Below the pieces are notes generated by a model. It was not told where the DNA came from. It worked only from the letters and a program-made list of their open reading frames with translations, and did not search any database. From Pseudonocardia sulfidoxydans NBRC 16205 (GTDB taxonomy: Bacteria > Actinomycetota > Actinomycetes > Mycobacteriales > Pseudonocardiaceae), in contig NZ_BJVJ01000042.1 in NCBI RefSeq assembly GCF_007989085.1, positions 1 through 55,300 of the forward strand: 55,300 bases of DNA, written 5' to 3'. Positions 48,626-55,300 of the stretch are shown piece by piece. The stretch's first letter is position 1. Each line of letters starts with the position of its first letter. Made by a program: the position numbers and the translations under genes.

Positions 48626-49606
48626 GTGACGACGACCGAGCGCCCGGCCCGGGTGAACTCGCTCTACGTGTTCGCGGGCCTGCTGGTGGTGGCTCTCGTC
48701 GCGCGGCCGTGGATCGTGGAGACGTTGGGCGCGCCGGTGGTGCGCACGGTGGCGACGGTGTTCGTCGCGATCTGCGTGCAGGCGTTGCCGTTCCTGGTGC
48801 TGGGGGTGCTGGTGTCGGGGGCGATCGCGGCGTTCGTGTCGCCCGCGGCGCTGCGCCGGGTGCTGCCGAGCCGGACGGGCGCGGCGGTGCCGGTGGCGGG
48901 GCTGGCCGGGCTGGCGTTGCCGGGGTGCGAATGCGCGTCGGTGCCGGTGGCGCGCAGGCTGATCGGGCAGGGCGTGCCGGAGGCGGCGGCGTTGGCGTTC
49001 CTGTTGGCGGCGCCCGCGGTGAACCCCGTCGTCCTGGTGGCTACGGCAGTCGCGTTCCCCGGGGCGCCGGGCATGGTGGTGGCGCGGGCGGCCGGGTCGC
49101 TGGCGACGGCGTGCGTCATGGGCTGGTTGTGGCAGCGCGCCGGGAAGGCCGAGTGGATCGCGGAGCGGGTGCGCACACCGGTCGCGCGGGGCGGGAACCG
49201 GTGGGCGGTGTTCGCGGAGTCGGCGCGCCACGACCTGGTGTCGGCGGGCGGGCTGCTCGTCGTCGGCGCCGTGGTGGCGTCGTGCCTGTCGGTGCTGGTC
49301 CCGGCGTCGTGGACGGCCGGGCTCGCCGACCAGTGGCTGCTCGCGGTGCTGGTCATGGCGGTCCTGGCGGTGGTGCTGGCGCTGTGCAGCGAGGCCGACG
49401 CGTTCGTCGCGGCGTCGCTGTCGGCGATGCCGCTGGTGCCGCGGCTGGTGTTCCTGGTCGTCGGCCCGGCGGTCGACGTCAAGCTCGTCGCGCTGCAGGC
49501 CGGCACGTTCGGCCGGGCGTTCGCGGCCCGCTTCGCCCCGGCGACGTTCGTCGTCGCGATCCTGTGCGGTCTCGCCGCGGGCGTCGTGGTGCTGGGGGTC
49601 CGCTGA
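48626..49606 (+). CDS. DUF318/ArsP-type permease (YcgR-like)
   Basis: A 326-residue, about eight-helix permease. It has the family motif GCECASVPVARRLIGQGVPE, a second half LALCSEADAFVAASLSAMPL and the FLLAAPAVNPVVLVATAVAF segment. Family members are linked to metal or metalloid efflux, and many co-occur with a TIGR03943 protein, as here. The two Cys in GCEC may bind metal. GTG 48626 has no Shine-Dalgarno; it could be leaderless. The next gene starts 29 bases downstream after a local duplication. Confidence 0.88.
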   Translation: MTTTERPARVNSLYVFAGLLVVALVARPWIVETLGAPVVRTVATVFVAICVQALPFLVLGVLVSGAIAAFVSPAALRRVLPSRTGAAVPVAGLAGLALPGCECASVPVARRLIGQGVPEAAALAFLLAAPAVNPVVLVATAVAFPGAPGMVVARAAGSLATACVMGWLWQRAGKAEWIAERVRTPVARGGNRWAVFAESARHDLVSAGGLLVVGAVVASCLSVLVPASWTAGLADQWLLAVLVMAVLAVVLALCSEADAFVAASLSAMPLVPRLVFLVVGPAVDVKLVALQAGTFGRAFAARFAPATFVVAILCGLAAGVVVLGVR

Positions 49607-49643
49607 TGCGCCGCTCGAACGAAGGGGTCCGCTGATGCGCCGC
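49595..49643 (+). repeat. 29-bp-period tandem duplication at a gene junction
   Basis: GGGGTCCGCTGATGCGCCGC occurs at 49595-49614 and again at 49624-49643. Each copy contains the TGATG stop/start overlap. The first copy ends the permease and opens a 9-codon frame (MRRSNEGVR) that stops at the second copy, where the real TIGR03943 start lies. Confidence 0.9.
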
Positions 49644-50321
49644 GAGACCCAGCACGCGGTGCTGTTCCTGCTCGGCGCCGCCCTGGTACGGATCGCCGCC
49701 GACGACACGTTCCTGCGCTACGTCCGCCCCGCGCAGCGGTGGTGGCTGATCGGTGCGGGCGTGGTCATGGTCGTCCTCGCGGTGGTGGCGACGGTCCGCG
49801 ACCTGCGCGGTCGCGACGTCCACGCCGCCGACGGGCACGAGCACCGGACGGGCCCGTCGCCGTGGCTGCTGGTGCTGCCGGTGATGGTGATCGCGCTGGT
49901 CGCGCCGCCGGCGCTGGGCGCCGACGCGATCGCCCGGCACACACCCACGCCCACCGCAGTCATCGCCGACGTGCCGCGGCTGCCGCCCGGGCCCGCGGAG
50001 CTGGGCGTCGCGGAGGCCGTGGCCCGGTCGATCGACGGTTCGCTGGGCGACGGCCGCGACCTCACCGTCACGGGTTTCCTCGCCCACCGCGGCGGCGAGA
50101 TCGTCGTCGCCCGGATGACGATCGCCTGCTGCGCGGCGGACGCCCGCCCGTACACGCTGCGGGTCAGCGGGCCGGAGGTGGCGGAGCTGCCCGTCGACAC
50201 CTGGGTGCGGGTGCGGGGCACGGTGGTGGCGCAGGCGGCGAAGGACAACCGCTGGTCGCCGGCGTTGGAAGTCACCGACCTGACGGTGATCCCGGCTCCG
50301 GACGATCCGTACGAGTACTGA
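49635..50321 (+). CDS. TIGR03943 family protein (YcgQ-like, DUF1980)
   Basis: A 228-residue protein. Two or three N-terminal transmembrane helices (WWLIGAGVVMVVLAVVATVR, WLLVLPVMVIALVAPPALGA) are followed by an OB-like extracytoplasmic domain with VTGFLAHRGGEIVVARMTIA, CCAADARPYTLRVSG and VRVRGTVVAQAAKDNRWSPA. It is the usual partner of DUF318 permeases, and the pair is likely a metal-related transport system. The start lies directly on the stop of a 9-codon frame created by the 29-bp duplication. Confidence 0.88.
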   Translation: MRRETQHAVLFLLGAALVRIAADDTFLRYVRPAQRWWLIGAGVVMVVLAVVATVRDLRGRDVHAADGHEHRTGPSPWLLVLPVMVIALVAPPALGADAIARHTPTPTAVIADVPRLPPGPAELGVAEAVARSIDGSLGDGRDLTVTGFLAHRGGEIVVARMTIACCAADARPYTLRVSGPEVAELPVDTWVRVRGTVVAQAAKDNRWSPALEVTDLTVIPAPDDPYEY

Positions 50322-50328
50322 CCCCGGC

Positions 50329-50988
50329 TCAGTCCGAGCGCAGCGCGACGGTCGCCGACACCCCCGCCGCCAGCACGACCAGCACCACGGCGACCACCAG
50401 CCCGGTGACGACGACCGTGCCCGACCCCGGTGGCCCGCCCGAGGTCAGCGCCCGCACGACCGTCCCGACCGGCCGCACGTGCGACTGCGTCCCCGTCACG
50501 ACGACGACCGTGCCCGCCGCCAGCAGCGACCAGCCGACCTTGCCGATGACGGGCCGCGCGCACAGCAGCCCCACGGCCGTCCCGGTGAGCGCGCAGACCA
50601 TGTGCCCGCCGAGGCCGAGCGCGACGACGGGCAGCGGGTGCGGGTAGTGCGTCGCGACCATCGGCCACACCACCGAGATCAGCGACAGCAGGACGTCGCC
50701 CACCACGGCGAGCGCGAGGATGCCGCCGACGACCCGCCCCACGCCACCCGCCGCGACGACGGTGACGTGCCGCTGGACCGGGTCCTCGGTGTTGGCGACG
50801 ACGATGCCCAGCCACGCCGCGATCGGGTACAGCGCCAGCGCGGACGCCGCCCAGGGCGCGGGCAGCGGGCCGGGGTCGCCGCCGAACAGGACCGCGAGGA
50901 TCGCGGCCTGGATGATGACCGGCACGACCACCCGCTGGGAGCGGTACAGGTCGGACAGCAGGAACCGGGAGACGGCGATCGTGCTCAC
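50329..50988 (-). CDS. Membrane subunit of a two-gene ABC transporter
   Basis: A 219-residue membrane protein with about six helices (VVVPVIIQAAILAVLFGGDP, PLPVVALGLGGHMVCALTGT, TVVVTGLVVAVVLVVLAAGV). It overlaps the ATPase stop by 4 bases and so is its membrane partner. No family name is evident. An ABC-2-like exporter or integral component is likely; substrate unknown. Confidence 0.75.
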   Translation of the reverse strand: MSTIAVSRFLLSDLYRSQRVVVPVIIQAAILAVLFGGDPGPLPAPWAASALALYPIAAWLGIVVANTEDPVQRHVTVVAAGGVGRVVGGILALAVVGDVLLSLISVVWPMVATHYPHPLPVVALGLGGHMVCALTGTAVGLLCARPVIGKVGWSLLAAGTVVVVTGTQSHVRPVGTVVRALTSGGPPGSGTVVVTGLVVAVVLVVLAAGVSATVALRSD

Positions 50989-51866
50989 GGCCGGGCCTCC
51001 ACCCGCCGCCGCGGCGGCGCGGGGACCACCGAGGGCTCCCGCCTGACCGACAGCACCGTCGCCCCGCGGGCGATCGCCGCAGCCAGCACCGCGTCGCCCT
51101 CGGCCGACGACACCCGCAGCCGCAGCCGCCACGACGCCGGCCCCGGGCCGGGCACGACCCGCGACTCCGACCCCGGCGGCAGCGACCCCACCGCCGACCG
51201 CGGGTCGCCGTCGCCGGCCAGCTCGATGACGGTCACCTCGTCGACCGGGGGTGGCGCCTTCTCGGGCCGTAGCGTGCCGCCGTCGACGCGCAGGATGGTC
51301 GCGCCGGTGAGCCGCGGACCGTGCGCGGTGTGGTCGGCGACCAGGACGAGCGTGCCCGCGGCGGCCACCGCGTCGAGACGGGCCGACAGCAGCGGGGACG
51401 ACTCGGCGTCGAGACCCGACCACGGCTCGTCGAGCACGACCAGACCGGCGCCGCAGGTGAGCGCCTGGGCCAGCCCGACCTTCTGCGCGTTGCCCTTGGA
51501 CAGCTGCAGCATCGGGGTGCCGGCGCCCGCGGAGAACGACATCTCGGCCAGCAGCTCGGTGGCGTCGCGGACGGCGCCCGGCCCGGCGCCGTGGATGGCG
51601 GCGAGGTGGCGCAGGTAGACCCCGACGGGCATGCGCAGCTGCGCCGGGAACCGGTCGGGCACGTAGCCGACGACGCGCGGGCGTCCCACGACCCGGCCCG
51701 CCGACGCCGACGCCGCGCCCGCGGCGATGCGCAGCAACGTCGACTTGCCGGAGCCGTTGCCGCCCCGGAGCACGACGGGGCCTCCGGGCTCCAGGTCGAG
51801 GTCGATCCCGGCGAGGACCTCCGACGACCGCCGGCCGTACCGCTTGCGCACCCCCTCGAGACGCAT
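50985..51866 (-). CDS. ABC transporter ATP-binding protein
   Basis: A 293-residue ATPase: Walker A RGGNGSGKSTLLRIAAG, Q-loop-like GYVPDRFPAQLRMPV, signature LSKGNAQKVGLAQAL and Walker B LVVLDEPWSGLD. A C-terminal extension of about 90 residues (TLRPEKAPPPVDEV, ARGATVLSVRREPS) is not part of the NBD. The signature is LSKGN rather than LSGGQ, as in ABC-2 exporters. ATG 51866 is taken; a GTG at 51869 directly precedes it. It precedes and overlaps its membrane partner gene. Confidence 0.9.
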   Translation of the reverse strand: MRLEGVRKRYGRRSSEVLAGIDLDLEPGGPVVLRGGNGSGKSTLLRIAAGAASASAGRVVGRPRVVGYVPDRFPAQLRMPVGVYLRHLAAIHGAGPGAVRDATELLAEMSFSAGAGTPMLQLSKGNAQKVGLAQALTCGAGLVVLDEPWSGLDAESSPLLSARLDAVAAAGTLVLVADHTAHGPRLTGATILRVDGGTLRPEKAPPPVDEVTVIELAGDGDPRSAVGSLPPGSESRVVPGPGPASWRLRLRVSSAEGDAVLAAAIARGATVLSVRREPSVVPAPPRRRVEARP

Positions 51867-51984
51867 CACGCGCTCATCGTGCCCCCGGCCCGGCACCGAT
51901 CGGTCCCCCGCTGCGCCCGGCGGACGGTCGCGCTGCGCCCAAAGGCGTCGGAAGCCCAAAGGCCGCCGGAAAGCGTGCAAGCCG

Positions 51985-52275
51985 TCAGAGACGGATCTGG
52001 ATCCGCTGGATCGAGGCGCTGATCGGGGCGAACAGCTCGCGCCGGATGCGGTTGTGCTCGTCGTCGGCGTCGTAGGCCTGGTAGGCCGCCTCGTCGGCGA
52101 CATCGACGGTGATCGCGAAGTTCGCGTTCCCCTCGCGCAGGCCGAGGTCGACACCGGTGTGCACGTCGAGCTCGACGCCGGGGACCTGCATCCCACGGAT
52201 GGCGGCGAGGGCCTGTTCGATCTGCTCGGTCGTCACGCCGTCCTTGACGGTTCCCACCACAACGTTTCGGATCAC
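51985..52275 (-). CDS. Dabb (stress-responsive alpha/beta-barrel) domain protein
   Basis: A 96-residue dimeric alpha/beta-barrel domain (VIRNVVVGTVKDGVTTEQIE, LREGNANFAITVDVADEAAY, HNRIRRELFAPISASIQRIQ). The family includes small cyclases, stress proteins and polyketide-tailoring enzymes, so no reaction can be assigned. GTG 52275 with a weak GTGGG upstream. It lies alone between the ABC pair and the acyltransferase. Confidence 0.88.
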   Translation of the reverse strand: MIRNVVVGTVKDGVTTEQIEQALAAIRGMQVPGVELDVHTGVDLGLREGNANFAITVDVADEAAYQAYDADDEHNRIRRELFAPISASIQRIQIRL

Positions 52276-52409
52276 GCGCCCACGGTGCCACACGCGACCC
52301 GCCACACCCACGGGGTGGGGCCAGCCCCACCCCGCACGTCGGGTCAGCCGCTGCGACGACGCCTGCTGGCCCCGCTGTGTTCCCGCAGCCCCGCCGACAG
52401 GCTCGATGC

Positions 52410-53786
52410 ATGACGACGCCGACCGCAGCTCCGCCCCGGTCCCCGGCCGCGGCACACCCCGGTAGGGGTCGTGACGTGCTGCTGGACCTCATCCGCAGCG
52501 GCGCGATCGCGCTCGTCGTCGTCCAGCACTGGCTGATGCCGGTGATCACCCGCGACGGCGACGCGCTCGTCGCCGGCAACGCCCTGTCGGCGCCCGGTGC
52601 GTGGGCGTGGACGTGGGTCGGGCAGGTCATGCCGCTGGTCTTCTTCGCCTCCGGCGCGGCGGGCGCGATCTCGTGGGCGCGGACGAGGGCGAAGGGTGGG
52701 GAGCCCGCGGGCTGGCTCGTGGGCCGGCTGCACCGGCTGGTGCTGCCCGTCGCCGCGCTGGTCGTGGTGTGGCTGCCGCTGCCGGTCGTGCTGCTCGCGC
52801 TCGGCGTCCCCGGCCAGCCGCTGCACCTCGCGGCGAGCACCGTGCCGCAGCTGTTGTGGTTCCTCGTCGTCCAGCTGATCCTGGTCGCGCTCACCCCGCT
52901 GACCGTCGCACTGCACCGCCGCTTCGGGCTCGCCGTGCTGGTCCCGCTCGTCCTGGGCGCGGCCGCGGTCGACGTGCTGCGCTTCGCCGGTGTCCCGCTC
53001 GTCGGCTACGTCAACGCGATCCTGGTCTGGGTCGCCGTCCACCAGGTCGGTGTGGCCTACGCCGACGGCCGCTTCGCCGGTCTCGGTCGCCGCGGCGCTG
53101 CGCTCGTCGGGGTCGCCGGGCTGGCCGCGACGGCCGCGCTCGTCGGACTCGGGCCCTACCCGGCGTCGATGATCGGGATGCCGGGCGCGCCCGTCTCCAA
53201 CATGAGCCCGCCGACCCTGTGCCTGGTGACGCTCGCGATCGCCCAGCTCGGCGTGCTGTTCGCGCTGAAGCCCGCCCTCGTCCGGTTCGCGGCGTGGCGG
53301 CCCGTGGAGCGCGGCCTCGCCGTGCTGGCTCCGCGCACGATGACGGTGTTCCTGTGGCACATGAGCGCGCTCGTCGTCGGGGTCGGGGTGCTGACGCTCG
53401 GCGTCGGCTCGCACACCCCCGACCCGTTCGGGCCGCTGTGGCTGGCCGGGGCCCCGCTGTGGATCGGTGGGCTGCTCGTGGTGCTCGTGGTGCTGGTCCG
53501 CGCGTTCGGGTCGCTCGAGTCCCGGTCGACGACGGCCGGCCGCCGCGGCGCCTCCCCGGTCGCGGTGTACACCGGGCTGGTGCTGGCCGCGGGCGGGATG
53601 CTCGGGCTCGCCGCGCACGGGTTCGCCCCCCGCGTCGACGCCGGGCTGCTCGCCGTCTTCGCGGAGCCCACCGCGTGGTCGGCTCTCGTCGCGGTCGGCT
53701 ACCTGGTGGCGACCCGCCCGCTGCCGCTCCGGTTCACAGCTCAGCGCGGCGCGACGCGACCGTCTGGGCGAGCTGCGCGAGCTTGA
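52410..53786 (+). CDS. Acyltransferase family membrane protein (OafA-like)
   Basis: A 458-residue protein with about ten to eleven helices. The acyltransferase-3 type start DVLLDLIRSGAIALVVVQHW includes the candidate catalytic His. FFASGAAGAISWARTRAKGG and WLVGRLHRLVLPVAALVVVW follow. Transfer of acyl groups to envelope glycans, lipids or antibiotics is typical. The weak Shine-Dalgarno leaves the start open. Its 3' end overlaps the convergent GAF-ANTAR gene by 53 bases, an unusually long tail overlap. Confidence 0.85.
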   Translation: MTTPTAAPPRSPAAAHPGRGRDVLLDLIRSGAIALVVVQHWLMPVITRDGDALVAGNALSAPGAWAWTWVGQVMPLVFFASGAAGAISWARTRAKGGEPAGWLVGRLHRLVLPVAALVVVWLPLPVVLLALGVPGQPLHLAASTVPQLLWFLVVQLILVALTPLTVALHRRFGLAVLVPLVLGAAAVDVLRFAGVPLVGYVNAILVWVAVHQVGVAYADGRFAGLGRRGAALVGVAGLAATAALVGLGPYPASMIGMPGAPVSNMSPPTLCLVTLAIAQLGVLFALKPALVRFAAWRPVERGLAVLAPRTMTVFLWHMSALVVGVGVLTLGVGSHTPDPFGPLWLAGAPLWIGGLLVVLVVLVRAFGSLESRSTTAGRRGASPVAVYTGLVLAAGGMLGLAAHGFAPRVDAGLLAVFAEPTAWSALVAVGYLVATRPLPLRFTAQRGATRPSGRAARA

Positions 53787-54507
53787 CGTTCAGCGACTGC
53801 GACGCCGAACGCAGCACGTCGAACGCCTCGGTCGCGCTGATCCCGCGCCGCTCCATGAGGATGCCCTTGGCCTGGCCGATGACGTCGCGACTGGCCACGG
53901 CCTCCTTCAGCTGGGCCACCTCCAGCTCGGCGGCGGTGGTGCCGTGCACCCCGGCCAGCGCGGTCGACGCGTGCGCCGCCAGCACCAGCGCGACGTCCGG
54001 GTCGGCGGCGGCGAAACCGTCGACGGCGAACGAGTAGAAGTTCAGCGCCCCCAGCCGGGGGGTCTGCCCCGCCGGGAACAGGCCGACGGCCAGCACGCTG
54101 CGCGCCCCCGCGGACGCGGCGGCGGGACCCCAGCGCGGGAACTCGGCGCCGGCCTGCAGGTCGGCGCTCGCGACCAGGCCCAGGCCGGGCGTGCGCGTCG
54201 CCTCCACGCACGGGCCCTCGTCGAGGGAGTACTGCAGCTCGTCGAGCCGGGTGGCCAGCGGGTCGGTCTCGACGGGGGTGTGGAACCCACCACTGGACGT
54301 CCGCATCGTCACGCTCACCAGGTCCGCCCCGGCGACGACGGCCTTGCCCGCGTCGACGACGCGGCGCAGCACGTCGTGAACCGTGGTCGCCTCGAGCAAC
54401 CGCTCGGCAAGGCTCACGAACTGACCGGCCAGCAGCCCCGTCGAGGCTCCCTCACGACCCTCGACGAACGCGTAGCGGTCGTTCGCCCAGTCCTGCTCAG
54501 TCGCCAC
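53734..54507 (-). CDS. GAF and ANTAR domain regulator
   Basis: A 257-residue protein. An N-terminal GAF-type sensor (DVLRRVVDAGKAVVAGADLV ... SVLAVGLFPAGQTPRLGALN) is followed by a C-terminal ANTAR RNA-binding domain (VASRDVIGQAKGILMERRGI, SATEAFDVLRSASQSLNVKL). ANTAR proteins bind paired hairpins to prevent transcription termination. GTG 54507 with GGAG close upstream. No paired-hexaloop target was recognised in the window. Confidence 0.92.
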   Translation of the reverse strand: MATEQDWANDRYAFVEGREGASTGLLAGQFVSLAERLLEATTVHDVLRRVVDAGKAVVAGADLVSVTMRTSSGGFHTPVETDPLATRLDELQYSLDEGPCVEATRTPGLGLVASADLQAGAEFPRWGPAAASAGARSVLAVGLFPAGQTPRLGALNFYSFAVDGFAAADPDVALVLAAHASTALAGVHGTTAAELEVAQLKEAVASRDVIGQAKGILMERRGISATEAFDVLRSASQSLNVKLAQLAQTVASRRAEL

Positions 54508-54606
54508 GCCACTCCGATCGCCGAACGTCGCGGGCGGAACTCTCCTCCACGCCACCCGGCTCGACAAGGTACCCGGATTCGGTGAACCCCACGACCTCGC
54601 GAGTCC

Positions 54607-55230
54607 TCACCTGCGCAGGCGGTGCACGCCCTGGTAGCCCGATCGGCGGCGTCGGATCGCCAACCACACGACCCCCGCCACGACCAGCCCGACCACGACG
54701 TAGCTCGCCGGCCCGAGCCAGCCCTCGACCTGGTCCCAGTGCTCCCCCATCGTCCAGCCGGCCCCGATGAAGACGGCGTTCCAGATCCCGCTGCCGATCG
54801 CCGTCAGCAGCACGAACCGGCCGATCGGTTGCCGCGCGAGACCTGCCGGGACGGAGACGACGCTGCGCACCACGGGCACGAAGCGGCCGATCAGCACGAT
54901 CCAGCCGCCCCAGCGGTCGAAGAGCCGCCGCCCGCGTTCGAGGTCGGTGACGCTGACGAGGACGAACCAGGGTTTCGACGCGAGCCGTTGCAGCCGTTCG
55001 TATCCGAGCCCGGCGCCGACGGCGTAGAGGATCACCGCGCCGAGCAGTGAGCCCGCGGTCGCGCAGGCCCAGACCAGCACGACGTCCATGGCGCCCGCCC
55101 GGGCCCGGAACCCCGCCAGCGGCAGGATCAGCTCGGACGGGACGGGTGGGATCAGGTTCTCCAGCAGGATGAGCAGCCCCACGCCCACGGCGCCCAGCCG
55201 GTCGACGATCGCGAAAATCCAGTCGGCCAC
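54607..55230 (-). CDS. DedA family membrane protein
   Basis: A 207-residue DedA/SNARE-associated-type protein. It has LLILLENLIPPVPSELILPL (characteristic E-x-x-x-P-x-P-x-E motif), GRFVPVVRSVVSVPAGLARQ (conserved RF-P-R-AG) and four hydrophobic segments. The family carries undecaprenyl-phosphate or phospholipid scrambling/flipping activity and affects envelope homeostasis. GTG 55230 follows GGGTGG. Sequence from 55231 to the window end shows no feature. Confidence 0.92.
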   Translation of the reverse strand: MADWIFAIVDRLGAVGVGLLILLENLIPPVPSELILPLAGFRARAGAMDVVLVWACATAGSLLGAVILYAVGAGLGYERLQRLASKPWFVLVSVTDLERGRRLFDRWGGWIVLIGRFVPVVRSVVSVPAGLARQPIGRFVLLTAIGSGIWNAVFIGAGWTMGEHWDQVEGWLGPASYVVVGLVVAGVVWLAIRRRRSGYQGVHRLRR

Positions 55231-55300
55231 CCACCCAAAGTGCCCGATTTGCCTGAATCAAACCTGAGAAGGCGGCGCCCGGACGCGCACGAACGGCACA

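Noticed and set aside
53734..54507. ANTAR target hairpin pair near the regulator
   Set aside because: No paired hexaloop hairpins with the conserved A1/G4 loop bases could be recognised by eye nearby.

Overview
The window is very GC-rich, with many GTG starts, 4-nt ATGA/GTGA gene overlaps, mycothiol-type DinB/maleylpyruvate-isomerase families, an NDMA-type alcohol dehydrogenase, an ECF sigma/RskA pair and a GAF-ANTAR protein. Together these point to a chromosomal segment of an actinomycete, most likely Pseudonocardia or a close relative (inference, not proven by any marker here). There is no rRNA, tRNA, CRISPR, phage or transposase gene.

Layout. 0-2.5 kb: Old Yellow Enzyme and medium-chain reductase in one unit, next to a decayed Baeyer-Villiger monooxygenase. 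2.5-4 kb: AbiE-type toxin-antitoxin pair whose toxin has lost one base. 4-6 kb: DUF1206 membrane protein and small proteins. 6-8.3 kb: class III CoA-transferase plus HMG-CoA-lyase-like enzyme. 8.4-10.5 kb: AI-2E-type and YihY/BrkB membrane proteins. 10.5-12.6 kb: D-malate/tartrate dehydrogenase divergent from a LysR regulator. 12.7-16.2 kb: two DUF1707 proteins, two paralogous small membrane proteins and a lipoprotein of the M23 fold. 16.4-22.3 kb: MFS exporter, then a Dpp/Nik-type ABC operon on the minus strand. 22.4-23.2 kb: a methyltransferase.

23.2-31.6 kb is one long minus-strand operon: CUT2-type ABC transporter (permease, binding protein, ATPase), FadR-type regulator, dihydropyrimidinase/hydantoinase-like hydrolase, asparaginase-like amidohydrolase and isopropylmalate-dehydrogenase-like enzyme. 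A FadR-like operator precedes it. The gene set suggests import and stepwise degradation of a cyclic imide or hydantoin-like compound. 31.8-36 kb: frameshifted maleylpyruvate-isomerase-family gene, DinB protein, acyl-CoA dehydrogenase-like protein with a divergent HxlR regulator, and a GAF-GGDEF protein. 36-40 kb: a striking Cys/Asp/Tyr-rich 79-residue protein, a large P-loop regulator-like protein and an FAD oxidoreductase. 40.3-42.3 kb: tandem EamA transporters. 42.4-44.7 kb: a cold-adaptation-like locus (tiny cold-shock-domain-like ORF, acyl-CoA desaturase, CspA, divergent TetR with a clear operator). 44.7-55.3 kb: glycan-binding-domain protein, NDMA-type ADH, ECF sigma/anti-sigma, kinase, DUF318/TIGR03943 permease pair, ABC pair, Dabb protein, acyltransferase, GAF-ANTAR regulator and DedA protein.

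The most unusual signal is a family of six near-perfect 40-bp palindromes spread over the window. Their arms differ between copies by paired, compensating substitutions. One copy sits in frame inside an ABC ATPase gene and another supplies the stop codon of a different ABC ATPase. A second, weaker 59-bp palindrome family sits between convergent genes. At least three genes carry single-base frame breaks, which may be real decay or residual sequence error.
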